Below the pieces are notes generated by a model. The model worked only from the letters and a program-made list of their open reading frames with translations, was not told the origin of the DNA and did no database searches. From Acidobacteriota bacterium (GTDB lineage: Bacteria > Acidobacteriota > Terriglobia > Acidiferrales > UBA7541), in NCBI GenBank assembly GCA_003224085.1, contig QHYK01000047.1, positions 1 through 64,000 on the forward strand: 64,000 nt of DNA, in the 5' to 3' direction. The position numbers and the translations under genes were made by a program. How positions within the stretch are numbered: position 1 is the first letter of the stretch; every line of letters starts with the position of its first letter. Of the stretch, positions 9,367 to 18,272 are shown piece after piece.

Positions 9367-10547
9367 TACAACTCCTCGTCATCCTCGCTTTGGTTTTTTA
9401 AAACCATCGTTTTGTGCGTGATTCGAATGCTGTTGGTGCGAATCCCTGAGAGGATGGCGCGGCGCGTCTCCGCAGGCAGAGCCTCCGGTGGAAACACGCC
9501 GGCAAGGTCCCGGGGAAAGAATTTAACGAAAAGCGCGGCGATGTGCGCGGTGGCATAGGCGATAGGCGTGGTGAACAGTCCTTGCTGCCGGATTTGGTAG
9601 AGCGTCGGAAGCACGCAGTCGCTGCGCAGCAGCAAAAGTTCGTCCGTGGTCCTGCCATGCTTCAATCCTTTGACCAACACCGCCGCCGCGAAGCGGGCAT
9701 TCTGTAAAATCCCCTGCCGGATCAGCTTGGCGATTCTTTTGGGAGAGAACGTCTGAGGGAAGCGCTGCCGGGCCATGCCCCGGGACTTTGATAATTTCCC
9801 TTGTTTATGCCAACGGCGCAGGCGGTCAATCTCGTTTCCTCCGATCTTTACGTCCAGGTCCCGCATGGGAATAAAGTGCGGCAGCGTGGCTACTTCGTCT
9901 TGCGCGGCCAGCACCACTCGCACGCTTCCAATGGGATCCAGGAAGCGAAATGGCTCGACTTCCGAAAAGCGCTTCGCCAGCTGAAATTTCCCGTTGCGGT
10001 AAACGCGGGGGTGGGAAACCGCTTCGTCGAAGGACACTTCTGGCGACCATTGCGAGATGGGGTCTTCGCTCTCGCTGCTTTCGTAGAGCCGGATGTGCAC
10101 CGAGTGCACCTCGTCCAGCAGATCGGCCGCTCGCTTGACGAGGAGATTCGTCAAACCCGGAGCCGCGCCCGCACCGATCAACGCGGTGCGGTTCTTTTCT
10201 TCAAACCTCTTCGTGTAACCGAGCTGCTCGGCTTTAAAGGGATTTTTTGTCAGGTGGGAGCTGAGATCCAGGTAATGAGAGCGCAGCCGCAGCGCCGCGC
10301 GCAACACAATCTCGTTAAAGACCGAAGCCGACGCGTTGACGATGAGCTGGCAGCCCTTGGCCGCCTTCACAATGCCCCTTAGGTTTCGTGCATTCACTTC
10401 GGTCACTGGGATGGTGCTTCTTCTACCCAGGAACCGCCGCGCCCGCTCCGGATCGCGGTCGCCGCACCAGACGTTATGTCCTTGACGCTCTAGCAATTGT
10501 GCAAGAAGCGAGCCGGTCGCCCCGGCCCCTAAGACGAAGATCCGCAT
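9366..10547 (-). CDS. Saccharopine dehydrogenase-like NAD(P)-binding protein
   Basis: 393 residues. A Rossmann motif opens the protein (MRIFVLGAGATGSLLAQLLE), followed by GDRDPERARRF, LIVNASASVFNEIVLRAAL and HYLDLSS, the order found in the saccharopine dehydrogenase/homospermidine synthase-like superfamily (LYS9-like). GAGAAPGLTNLL is the second recognisable block. These enzymes oxidise or reduce secondary amines or carbonyls using NAD(P)H; the precise substrate cannot be predicted. Cytosolic, no signal peptide. Monocistronic; divergent from the moaA leader. Confidence 0.82.
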   Translation of the reverse strand: MRIFVLGAGATGSLLAQLLERQGHNVWCGDRDPERARRFLGRRSTIPVTEVNARNLRGIVKAAKGCQLIVNASASVFNEIVLRAALRLRSHYLDLSSHLTKNPFKAEQLGYTKRFEEKNRTALIGAGAAPGLTNLLVKRAADLLDEVHSVHIRLYESSESEDPISQWSPEVSFDEAVSHPRVYRNGKFQLAKRFSEVEPFRFLDPIGSVRVVLAAQDEVATLPHFIPMRDLDVKIGGNEIDRLRRWHKQGKLSKSRGMARQRFPQTFSPKRIAKLIRQGILQNARFAAAVLVKGLKHGRTTDELLLLRSDCVLPTLYQIRQQGLFTTPIAYATAHIAALFVKFFPRDLAGVFPPEALPAETRRAILSGIRTNSIRITHKTMVLKNQSEDDEEL

Positions 10548-10714
10548 GGTGTGCGCAAAACTCTATCACAATCGCCGCGCCATCTTGAGGCTCCTGTCGC
10601 CAAGGGTCGCCAAGGTCATGGAATTGCGCTTCTTCCCCTACAGGAATACACTAGGAGCCGTAACTCCGACCTCTGCTGCCTAAAGGAGAACCAACCCACG
10701 GCCGCAGGGGCGAT

Positions 10715-10818
10715 GTCCCGCGCAATTTCCGGGACTCAGGGTTTGGGCGGAAACGCCCGCGCCTCCCGCGATTGGAAAGGAGCGGTTTCGCCGGAAATGT
10801 GCTTATTTCCGGCCGGCG
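10715..10818 (+). promoter_or_regulatory. Probable Moco riboswitch aptamer upstream of moaA
   Basis: The 360-base leader of moaA contains a compact structured block. It has a GNRA-capped stem GGGCG-GAAA-CGCCC at 10745-10758, the sequence GCCTCCCGCG then GGAAAGGAGCGG at 10761-10784, and an 8-bp stem CCGGAAAT/ATTTCCGG at 10791-10812. CCTCCC...GGAAAGGAG...CGCCGG blocks, a GNRA tetraloop and location before moaA are what I recall of the Moco RNA motif (molybdenum cofactor sensing). A terminator-like hairpin follows. The assignment rests on remembered consensus; no covariance search was done. Boundaries are approximate. Confidence 0.6.
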
Positions 10819-10856
10819 CCCGATTCCATCGCTGGATTCGGGCAGTTTCGTTTTTT
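10819..10856 (+). terminator. Intrinsic terminator-like hairpin, candidate expression platform
   Basis: CCCGATTCCA pairs with TGGATTCGGG (10 positions, one T-T mismatch, loop TCGC), followed by CAGTTTCGTTTTTT. It lies between the putative Moco aptamer and the moaA start, where an attenuation switch would be expected. Confidence 0.6.
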
Positions 10857-10911
10857 AGGGCTCTGTGAGTCAGTTTACGCGCGACCGGCATCCAACATAG
10901 GCCTGGCCAAT

Positions 10912-11895
10912 ATGACTCTTCGCGACAGTTTCGGCCGCCAAATCACCGACCTTCGCATCTCGGTCACCGACCGCTGCAATTTCCGATGCGTCTATTGCCG
11001 TTCCGCCGACCCGGAAAATTACCGCGGCCACGACGAAATCCTTTCCTGGCCGGAACTTGACCGTCTTGCGAGAATCTTCCTTGGCCTTGGCATCCGCAAG
11101 ATTCGCGTTACCGGTGGCGAACCCCTGGTCCGCGATGGCGTCGAGGAGTTCATTTCTCGCCTTCACGCCCTGGGTTTCCCTGATCTTTCCATGACCACCA
11201 ATGGCCACTTGCTTGCCGAACGCTCGAACCGGCTGCTGGCTGCAGGGCTTGGCCGCATCAACATTAGCCTGGACTCGCTCGATCCCGCCAAGTTCGAGCG
11301 CATTACGCGCACGCAGTCATTTTCCAAAGTTATGTATGGCATCGACGCGGTGCAAAACTCGCGGCTCGCTCCCGCCAAATTGAATGCAGTTCTTGTCCGT
11401 GGCCTCAACGACAACGAAGTCGAAGCCTTCGCCCAATTTGCCCGCGACCGCGGCGTCATCATGCGCTTCATCGAATTCATGCCGCTCGACGCCGACCGCC
11501 ACTGGTCCCGCGACTTAGTCGTTCCCGCCGCCGAAGTTCACGACCGCATCCACAAGCGCTGGCCGCTGGTCCAAGTTCCCCACGAACGCAGCGAAACCGC
11601 GCGCAAATACCGTTTCGCCGACGGCGCTCCCGGCGAAATCGGCCTCATCGCTTCGGTGACTCAGCCCTTCTGCGGTTTCTGTTCGCGCATCCGCGTCACC
11701 GCCGACGGCAAGCTGCGCACCTGCCTGTTCAGCAAGGAAGACCACGACCTGCGCTTCCTGCTTCGCGACGGGGCTTCCGACGACGATCTGGTCGCTTACA
11801 TCCGCTCCGTGGTCAACGAAAAGGAAGAGGGCCACCGCATTAACGAGCCCGGTTTTGTGCCCCCTTCGCGCACCATGGTGTTCATCGGGGGTTAG
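10912..11895 (+). CDS. moaA: GTP 3',8-cyclase MoaA (molybdenum cofactor biosynthesis)
   Basis: 327 residues, normal length. The radical-SAM cluster motif is CNFRCVYC near residue 23, with RVTGGEPLVRDG for SAM binding. The C-terminal second [4Fe-4S] site is PFCGFCSRIRV...LRTC, and the protein ends with the functionally required double glycine (FIGG). MoaA converts GTP to 3',8-cyclo-7,8-dihydro-GTP, the first step of Moco synthesis, in the cytosol. Moco is needed by the formate dehydrogenase encoded at 34.4-36.3 kb. Probably regulated by the leader described at 10715-10856. No other moa/moe gene is in the window. Confidence 0.96.
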   Translation: MTLRDSFGRQITDLRISVTDRCNFRCVYCRSADPENYRGHDEILSWPELDRLARIFLGLGIRKIRVTGGEPLVRDGVEEFISRLHALGFPDLSMTTNGHLLAERSNRLLAAGLGRINISLDSLDPAKFERITRTQSFSKVMYGIDAVQNSRLAPAKLNAVLVRGLNDNEVEAFAQFARDRGVIMRFIEFMPLDADRHWSRDLVVPAAEVHDRIHKRWPLVQVPHERSETARKYRFADGAPGEIGLIASVTQPFCGFCSRIRVTADGKLRTCLFSKEDHDLRFLLRDGASDDDLVAYIRSVVNEKEEGHRINEPGFVPPSRTMVFIGG

Positions 11896-11924
11896 TTGGA
11901 CAAACGATTCGTGTATGAGAAAAT

Positions 11925-11963
11925 GGAGTTTCAGGAGCGGTTCAGGGACCGCAAGAAACCACC
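11925..11963 (+). promoter_or_regulatory. Two-tier hairpin in the nadA leader
   Basis: GCGGT/ACCGC (11937-11952) is stacked on GTTTC/GAAAC (11928-11932 with 11955-11959). The structure lies 26-64 bases before the nadA start. It may be a cis-regulatory RNA or a moaA terminator without a T-run; no named family recognised. Confidence 0.4.
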
Positions 11964-11988
11964 TCTAAGGTAAGAAACAACGCCAGCT

Positions 11989-13149
11989 ATGGGCCACCTT
12001 GTCTCCATTTCGGGAAGCAGCACTACCAAACCGCCGGCTACGGTTCGGGCGCCGGAAATCGAGCCGGGAGTCGGCTGCAACTTCGATTCCTACCTGCTCG
12101 TCCCGGACAACGCTTTGGACGACCGCATCGCGGCCGCCAAGGCCCGCCTCGGGGAAGACGTCGTCATCCTCGGCCACCACTACCAGCGCGACGAAGTCAT
12201 CAAATTCGCCGATTTTCGCGGCGATTCGCTAAAGCTTTCCTTTCAAGCCTCCGAAGCCTATGCCCGCTACATCGTCTTTTGCGGCGTCCACTTCATGGCC
12301 GAGAGTGCGGACATTCTCCGCCGCCAGCACCAGATTGTGGTTCTGCCGGACCTCAACGCCGGCTGCTCGATGGCGGATATGGCCGACATCGGCCAAGTGG
12401 AAGCCTGCTGGAACGAGCTTTCGTCGGTCGTAGACGCCAGCCAGCTCATTCCGGTCAGCTACATGAACTCGACTGCCGCCATCAAAGCTTTCACCGGCGA
12501 GTATCGCGGCTCGATTTGCACCAGCTCCAACGCCTCTGCTGTCCTGAAATGGGCCTTTGAAAAGGGCGAAAAAGTCCTGTTCTTTCCCGACGAGCATCTG
12601 GGCCGCAATACCGGCTATCGCATGGGCCTACCGCTGGAAGAGATGGTTGTCTGGGATCCATACCAGGATCTCGGCGGAAACACCCCCCAAGCCGTTCGCA
12701 AAGCGCGCATCATCCTGTGGAAAGGGTATTGCTCCGTGCATCAGCGCTTTACGCCGGAACAAGTGGCCCGTGTGCGCCGCGAACATCCTGGCGTGCGCGT
12801 CATCGCCCACCCCGAATGCCGGTTCGAGGTCGCCCAAGCCGCCGATCAGATTGGCTCGACGGAAGGCATTATCAAAGCAATCGAGTCGGCTCCCGCCGGT
12901 TCAGAATGGGCCGTGGGCACGGAAATCCACCTCGTCAACCGTCTCAGCAAAACCTTCCGGGACCGCAAAGTCATTTCGCTCGATCCCAACGTCTGTGTTT
13001 GCACCACCATGTTCCGCATCACCCCGCAGCACCTCCTCTGGGCCCTCGAGAACCTTGGCTCGGGCAATGTCGTCAACCGCATCTCTGTCGACGAGCGCAC
13101 GCGCCACTACGCCCGGCTGGCCCTCGACCGCATGCTGGCTTTGCGGTAG
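11989..13149 (+). CDS. nadA: Quinolinate synthase NadA
   Basis: 386 residues with a 40-residue N-terminal extension before the conserved core. Core motifs: VVILGHHYQRDEVIKFADF with the substrate-binding HHYQ, FCGVHFMAESADIL, GCSMADMAD with the first cluster cysteine, CTSSNA with the second, and a late cysteine in CVCTTMFRITPQHL; ALENL and NRISVDE follow. NadA condenses iminoaspartate with dihydroxyacetone phosphate to make quinolinate for NAD synthesis and carries a [4Fe-4S] cluster. nadB and nadC are not beside it. The start is not backed by a close Shine-Dalgarno, so a shorter form is possible. Lies 93 bases after moaA on the same strand. Confidence 0.95.
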   Translation: MGHLVSISGSSTTKPPATVRAPEIEPGVGCNFDSYLLVPDNALDDRIAAAKARLGEDVVILGHHYQRDEVIKFADFRGDSLKLSFQASEAYARYIVFCGVHFMAESADILRRQHQIVVLPDLNAGCSMADMADIGQVEACWNELSSVVDASQLIPVSYMNSTAAIKAFTGEYRGSICTSSNASAVLKWAFEKGEKVLFFPDEHLGRNTGYRMGLPLEEMVVWDPYQDLGGNTPQAVRKARIILWKGYCSVHQRFTPEQVARVRREHPGVRVIAHPECRFEVAQAADQIGSTEGIIKAIESAPAGSEWAVGTEIHLVNRLSKTFRDRKVISLDPNVCVCTTMFRITPQHLLWALENLGSGNVVNRISVDERTRHYARLALDRMLALR

Positions 13150-13258
13150 GCAACCACTGTGGCAATTACTGCCTGATTCTGCTTGCAAAGCATCTAACTC
13201 TAGAAGAGACTTTGGTTTGCAGTATTCCGAATGACAGAGACCGAGTCGAAACGGAACT

Positions 13259-13735
13259 ATGGCCGACGAAGATCCAGACCAGGACGAAGCTCCGGAACCG
13301 CCCCAGCGCGTCTTCACACTCATGGAAGCGGAACGTGTGCGCAAGGACCTCGAACCGTATCTCATCGAGGCCATCGACTGCCGCAAAAAGCTTTCCAGCT
13401 TGGAAAATGATCTTGCCGCCGTTTCTGCCCGCATCATGATGATGGGCGGCGTGATTGTCCCTTACGAAAAACTCTCCAAGCTGCGCGCCGACCATACTCA
13501 CCTCGCCGAAACTTTGAAGCACACGCTCAACCGCATCCTGGAAACCGGTTGCATCGTGAAAGACCTGGACGTAGGCCTGCTCGATTTTCCCGCGATTATC
13601 GACAATCAGGACGTGTATCTCTGCTGGAAACTCGGGGAAGACCGCATCCGTTTCTATCATCGCCAGGACGAAGGCTTTGCCGGCCGCAAGCCGCTTGATC
13701 CCCGCGATCTCGGTCCGAGCGACAAAGTCCAGTAG
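13259..13735 (+). CDS. DUF2203 family protein
   Basis: 158 residues. After a short acidic leader comes RVFTLMEAERVRKDLEPYL, a predicted helical hairpin, then ETGCIVKDLDVGLLDFPA and VYLCWKLGEDRIRFYH, which are the diagnostic blocks of DUF2203 (often annotated as division-initiation-like or CheW-like-unrelated cytosolic protein). Role unknown. Preceded by a 109-base gap after nadA; followed by a terminator-like hairpin at 13770. Confidence 0.85.
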   Translation: MADEDPDQDEAPEPPQRVFTLMEAERVRKDLEPYLIEAIDCRKKLSSLENDLAAVSARIMMMGGVIVPYEKLSKLRADHTHLAETLKHTLNRILETGCIVKDLDVGLLDFPAIIDNQDVYLCWKLGEDRIRFYHRQDEGFAGRKPLDPRDLGPSDKVQ

Positions 13736-13769
13736 CATGAGAATTACCATCAGGCTGGATCTTCGGCAG

Positions 13770-13796
13770 GCCGGGCTTCCGCCCGGCGTTTCTTTC
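13770..13796 (+). terminator. Rho-independent terminator candidate after DUF2203 gene
   Basis: GCCGGGC-TTCC-GCCCGGC, a perfect 7-bp stem with a UUCC loop, followed by GTTTCTTTC. Lies 35 bases past the DUF2203 stop. Confidence 0.6.
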
Positions 13797-13798
13797 GG

Positions 13799-13825
13799 TG
13801 TCATCCTGAGCGAAGCGAAGGATCC
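13799..13825 (+). repeat. Dispersed intergenic repeat (CHPERSEG-type), copy 1
   Basis: TCATCCTGAGCGAAGCGAAG followed by GATCC. An inverted copy occurs at 52893-52919. This short element is familiar from many acidobacterial and other bacterial contigs, where spurious translation reads CHPERSEG. Confidence 0.7.
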
Positions 13826-13859
13826 GAAGTTGCAACTTTTCGCAAAACGGTGAGCCCCC

Positions 13860-15977
13860 TTGACTGACCATCCCACCAACCGCCTGAAAGATTCCGCCAG
13901 CCCTTATCTTCGCTCCGCTGCTCATCAGCCCATTGACTGGCACGAATGGGGCGAAGCCGCCTTTCAACGCGCGAAAGCCGAGGACAAGCCCATCCTGCTC
14001 GACATCGGCGCCGTCTGGTGCCACTGGTGCCACGTCATTGACCGCGAAAGCTACGAGAACGCCGAAATCGCCAAAATCATCAACGAGCATTTCGTGCCCG
14101 TCAAGGTCGATCGCGATGAGCGCCCCGATGTAGACTCGCGCTATCAATCCGCCATCAGCGCCATTTCCGGGCAGGGCGGCTGGCCGCTCACGGGCTTTTT
14201 GCTTCCCGGCGGCAAACCGTTTTTCGGCGGCACCTATTTCCCGCCCGAGGACCAAATGGGCCGCCCTGGCTTTCGCCGTGTGCTTCTCGCCGTTGCGGAT
14301 TCCTATCGCAACCGCCGCGCAGAACTCGAGCGGGCCGCCGACTCGCTCTCCGATGCCGTCGCCCAGGCCGAAGCCTTCACCGGCGCTCGCGCGGAATTTG
14401 ACCCGGGCGTCGTGGACGCGCAAATCCAATCCATCACCCAGCTTTTCGACGGCAAAAACGGCGGTTTTGCCCGCGCGCCCAAATTCCCCCACACTTCAGC
14501 CATCGATTTGCTTCTCGATCGCTACCAGCAAACCAGGGAAAGGCATCTCCTTGACATCGTAGAAACTACGCTCGAAAAAATGGCCCGCGGCGGCGTCTCC
14601 GACCAGCTCGCCGGCGGCTTTCACCGCTACTCCGTGGATGAGCGGTGGCTCGTGCCGCATTTCGAAAAAATGTCCTACGACAACTCCGAGCTGCTCCGGA
14701 ACTATCTGCACGCCTGGCAGGTAACGCATAATCCGTTTCTCAAGGAAACCGCAGAAAGCATCATCAGTTGGGTCAACGAAGTCCTATCCGATCAGGATAA
14801 CGGCGGCTTTTACGCTAGCCAAGACGCGGACTATTCGCTCGACGATGACGGCGATTACTTCACTTGGACTCTAGACGAAGTCCGTGCGGCCCTTACGCCT
14901 GAGGAATCCCGCGTCATCGAACTTCATTACCATGTCGAGCCTCATGGCGAGATGCACCACAATCCCGCGAAAAATGTTCTTTGGGTCGCTCGAGATGCCG
15001 CGGATATTTCCAAGATGCTTGGTGTCGATGAATCCGTCGTTCGCCTTATCATCGCGCGTGCCAAAGGGAAGCTGCTGGCCGCGCGCAAGCCGCGTCCGAC
15101 GCCTTTTGTGGACAAAACCATGTACGTTTCCTGGAACGCGATGTTCGTTTCGGCGTACCTGGAGGCAGGTCGTGTTTTGGAAGGGCCACTCGCAAACAAC
15201 TGCCGTGGGTTTGCTCGGAAAACTCTCGATCGCATGTTGCGCGAAGCCTGGAGCGAAGCCCGCGGCTTCGCTCACCGCATCGGCGGGCCCTCGCTCGAAG
15301 GCTCGCTCGACGATCAAGTTTTCGGCGTTATTGCTCTTCTCGAGGCTTACGAAACGACGCTTGACGCGCGCTATTTCGCCGCTGCGCAAGAAACGTTGGA
15401 CCTCGCCATGGCTCGCTACGGCGACGCCGAAAATGGCGGGTTCTTCGATCGCCCCTCCGACGCTGCGCCCATGGGCGGCCTCGAAGTGCGCCGGAAGCCG
15501 TTTCAAGATTCCCCGACTCCCGGCGCCAATTCTGTCGCCGCCATCGCGCTCATTCGCATGCACGCTTTCACCGGCGACGAACGCTACCACGCCTTCGCCA
15601 AGAAAACCCTCGAAGCTTTCGCCGGCGCTGCCCCGCAGTACGGCCTGTTCGCTGCCACCTACGGCCTCGCCGCCACGCTTTTTGCGCATCATCCCATTCA
15701 AGTCGTCATCACTGGTAATGCGAATGATCTGGCTGCCCCAGCCCTCGAAGCCGCTGCTCACCGCGTGTTCCGTTTTGGCAAATCCGTCTTACGCGTCACT
15801 CCCGGGACTCCATTCGCCGCTCTCGCCGGCGCCTTGAAAGAAACGCTTCCTCATCTCCCCGCTGACAAACCCCTTGCCGTCGTCTGCTCCGGCCGAACCT
15901 GCCTTCCTCCCACCAGCGATCCCACCCAACTCGCGGCCTATCTGCAAAACGGCACCGTTGGGGTTGCCTCCCACTAG
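13860..15977 (+). CDS. YyaL-type thioredoxin-fold protein (DUF255, SSP411 family)
   Basis: 705 residues from a TTG start at 13860. No ATG is available before the conserved N-terminus NRLKDSASPYLRSAAHQPID. The first ~170 residues are the DUF255 thioredoxin-like domain with AVWCHWCHVIDRESYE (CxxC as CHWC) and GGWPLTGFLLPGGKPFFGGT. The rest is an alpha/alpha-barrel, N-acylglucosamine 2-epimerase-like, with WLVPHFEKMSYDNSEL and GGFYASQDADYSLDDDGDY. The family is universal but biochemically uncharacterised. Located downstream of a terminator and a dispersed repeat, so probably has its own promoter. Confidence 0.93.
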   Translation: MTDHPTNRLKDSASPYLRSAAHQPIDWHEWGEAAFQRAKAEDKPILLDIGAVWCHWCHVIDRESYENAEIAKIINEHFVPVKVDRDERPDVDSRYQSAISAISGQGGWPLTGFLLPGGKPFFGGTYFPPEDQMGRPGFRRVLLAVADSYRNRRAELERAADSLSDAVAQAEAFTGARAEFDPGVVDAQIQSITQLFDGKNGGFARAPKFPHTSAIDLLLDRYQQTRERHLLDIVETTLEKMARGGVSDQLAGGFHRYSVDERWLVPHFEKMSYDNSELLRNYLHAWQVTHNPFLKETAESIISWVNEVLSDQDNGGFYASQDADYSLDDDGDYFTWTLDEVRAALTPEESRVIELHYHVEPHGEMHHNPAKNVLWVARDAADISKMLGVDESVVRLIIARAKGKLLAARKPRPTPFVDKTMYVSWNAMFVSAYLEAGRVLEGPLANNCRGFARKTLDRMLREAWSEARGFAHRIGGPSLEGSLDDQVFGVIALLEAYETTLDARYFAAAQETLDLAMARYGDAENGGFFDRPSDAAPMGGLEVRRKPFQDSPTPGANSVAAIALIRMHAFTGDERYHAFAKKTLEAFAGAAPQYGLFAATYGLAATLFAHHPIQVVITGNANDLAAPALEAAAHRVFRFGKSVLRVTPGTPFAALAGALKETLPHLPADKPLAVVCSGRTCLPPTSDPTQLAAYLQNGTVGVASH

Positions 15978-16134
15978 CTCGCCAACAGCCTCTGGTTCGC
16001 GAATACTTTTCAAAAACAAAACGGGCACGATGCCCGCGCATCATGCCCGCTCACTAACGGATAGTCAGGTACCGAACCGGATTGCATTTCTCGCCATCGG
16101 CGGTTTTCACCAGTCACGAGTCAGGAGTCAGCCG

Positions 16135-16707
16135 TCACTTCTTCGGCCTCGATTCCGGCGGCACCAACCCCGCCACCCGGTAATACACCGCCAGCTGCCC
16201 GTAGTGCTCGCCCGAATGCTCGATCAGTTCGTAGGCGAGATCCCCCAGCCGCACCTGCCGGTTCCCGTACGGGTCCACGACTGTCTCCGACATCCCCGCA
16301 TCTCCCTTCGCTTTGATCGCGGCCGCGCCATCGGCGAAGCATTTCTTCACGTAGGCCGCTACCTCCGCTTTGGTTTTGAGTTTGTTCTTCGACCAATCTT
16401 CCTCGGCAGGCATGGGCTTGCCCATCGCCGGATTCGTGAAGAAATAAGTTGAGTCGGCCATGTGGAGCAATTGCTCCCGGAAGCTGCGTTGCTCCGGCTT
16501 CGGTTTGAACTCGTATTTATCTTCAGGGAAATCCTCCGCCATGGTGGTTAGTCGTCGCCCAACATCGTTCCATTGCTCAAGAACGGCCTGCGACGGACTC
16601 GACGCAGGTTTGGGCGGATCCTTCTTTGCTGCCTCTTGCGCCGACATGCACAACGTGGCTACCCCCATCGCCAATACTACGCCCCACAACCTCACCCACT
16701 TCTTCAT
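16135..16707 (-). CDS. Exported DinB superfamily protein
   Basis: 190 residues from ATG 16707, chosen because GGAGGAAG lies just upstream and the sequence opens with a signal peptide (MKKWVRLWGVVLAMGVATL). The mature part has VLEQWNDVGRRLTTMAEDF, a histidine in LLHMADS and another pair in YELIEHSGEHYGQLAVYYR, which is the DinB four-helix metal-site pattern (three histidines). DinB-like proteins are metal-dependent thiol transferases or damage-induced proteins of mostly unknown substrate; export is common in Acidobacteriota. Divergent from the phosphoesterase gene. Confidence 0.85.
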   Translation of the reverse strand: MKKWVRLWGVVLAMGVATLCMSAQEAAKKDPPKPASSPSQAVLEQWNDVGRRLTTMAEDFPEDKYEFKPKPEQRSFREQLLHMADSTYFFTNPAMGKPMPAEEDWSKNKLKTKAEVAAYVKKCFADGAAAIKAKGDAGMSETVVDPYGNRQVRLGDLAYELIEHSGEHYGQLAVYYRVAGLVPPESRPKK

Positions 16708-16877
16708 GGCTTTCTTCCTCCGTTTCGTCCCCTTCGAACAGGGCACTCCCCTTCAGCAGACGCACCGCCCACCTGAGGGTTTTCCGTTTTCGGCCAAGCT
16801 CCGGACCCTGTCCTTTGGGCCGGGTTCATCTTACGCAAGCAAGGTGCAACCCGTCATTCCAATTCCTCGGAGCCCGC

Positions 16878-18272
16878 ATGTTAAAATTGTATTTTGCAGC
16901 TGGGAGAATGACTGTGAATGGGCTAGAACTGCTTCGTGCAGGCATCATCCTGGGCATTTCCGCGGTGCTCTACCTTTCGCAACGGTTCTGGTACCGCTCT
17001 CTCTGGCGGATCACCTCCCCCTGTGGCCGTCTGTGGCTTCGCCGGGGCCTCCGCTCAATGTACTTGATTCTTCTCTTTTTGATGGTTTTCACGCTGATTC
17101 GGGTCCTCTTCATGGGGCACCCGGGACTGACCCGCCGGAGTTCCTGGATTACCGTGCTGACCGGGCTGTGGTTCTTCAGCGCGCTTTTTGCCTATCTTTC
17201 GGTGAAGACAGTCCATGGGTTGGAGCGTGTCTGGCGTTGGTCCCATAAGGCCGCGGTCAACCAGGCGAGTCATGCTGCCGCGTCTTCCTCAAAACCGCCG
17301 GAACGTGGCCCATCGCAGGAACCGGCCGAAACCGTTGCTGACCCCGGCCGCCGGTACTTCTTCCGCGCCGCTACCGCGGCTGCGGGTGCTGCTCCTTTCC
17401 TCACGGCCATGTACGGCTTTGCAGCCGAGCGCTTGAACTATCAAGTTCGCCGCGTCGAAATTCCCATACCCAACCTCCCGTCTAGGCTCGACGGCATGAA
17501 GATGGTTCAGTTAAGCGACATTCACCTGAGCAGTTACATGTCCCGCGCGCAGGTCCGCCGCGCCGTGGATATGGCCAATGATCTGGGCGCGGACATCGCC
17601 GTGGTTACGGGCGATTTGGTCACTGGCTCCGGGGATCCGATTGCCGACTGCGTCGAGGAAATTAGCCGTTTGCATGCTCCGCTGGGCACCTGGGGTTGCA
17701 ATGGCAATCATGAGATCTACGCGCACGCGGAGGATGAAGCGGCTTATCTCTATGCGCAGGCGGGCATGAATCTGCTCCGTCAGTCCAACGCGCAAATTAC
17801 ATTCAACGGGGCCAAATTCAATCTCATCGGCGTGGATTACCAGCGCGAGTACAACAGTCGCGGGCAAAGACAGCAGCTTCTCGCGGGTGTCGAGCCGCTC
17901 GTGCGCCGCGACATGCCCAACATTCTCCTCTCCCACAATCCCAATTCTTTTAATCGCGCTGCCGAACTTGGCATCGAGCTTTCCCTTGCCGGCCACACCC
18001 ACGGCGGCCAGATTCAAGTGGAAATCTTGGATCACCGCCTCAGCCCCGCTCGTTTTATCAGCGACTACATTGCGGGGCTGTACCGGCGTCCCATGTTCGC
18101 CTCCGCTCCCAACCAGCGCGCCGGTTCGGTTGTTTCCACGCCCCGAAAATTCACACCCGAATCCACAGATATGGCCAGCATCTACGTAAATCGCGGCCTC
18201 GGCACTGTCGGCGCTCCTGTGCGCCTGGGAGTTCCGCCGGAAATCAGCTTGATCGTCCTCCGCAAAGCCTAG
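16878..18272 (+). CDS. Membrane-anchored metallophosphoesterase
   Basis: 464 residues from ATG 16878 (an alternative ATG at 16908 has GGGAG directly before it). Four hydrophobic segments lie in residues 10-130, then a linker rich in Ser/Pro with RRYFFRAATAAAGAAPF resembling a Tat-like segment. The calcineurin-type phosphoesterase domain starts near residue 205. Metal-binding motifs are LSDIHLSS, VVTGDLV, CNGNHEIY and LAGHTHGGQ, in the proper order (D-x-H, GD, GNHE, GHxH). Related to YaeI/YkuE-type proteins that act at or near the membrane, some on lipid-linked substrates such as UDP-diacylglucosamine. Substrate unassigned. Confidence 0.9.
   Translation: MLKLYFAAGRMTVNGLELLRAGIILGISAVLYLSQRFWYRSLWRITSPCGRLWLRRGLRSMYLILLFLMVFTLIRVLFMGHPGLTRRSSWITVLTGLWFFSALFAYLSVKTVHGLERVWRWSHKAAVNQASHAAASSSKPPERGPSQEPAETVADPGRRYFFRAATAAAGAAPFLTAMYGFAAERLNYQVRRVEIPIPNLPSRLDGMKMVQLSDIHLSSYMSRAQVRRAVDMANDLGADIAVVTGDLVTGSGDPIADCVEEISRLHAPLGTWGCNGNHEIYAHAEDEAAYLYAQAGMNLLRQSNAQITFNGAKFNLIGVDYQREYNSRGQRQQLLAGVEPLVRRDMPNILLSHNPNSFNRAAELGIELSLAGHTHGGQIQVEILDHRLSPARFISDYIAGLYRRPMFASAPNQRAGSVVSTPRKFTPESTDMASIYVNRGLGTVGAPVRLGVPPEISLIVLRKA

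Noticed and set aside
11896-11988. NAD+-I riboswitch before nadA
   Set aside because: The AACAACCCCGUAG-type core I remember for that aptamer is absent; only an unnamed hairpin is reported.
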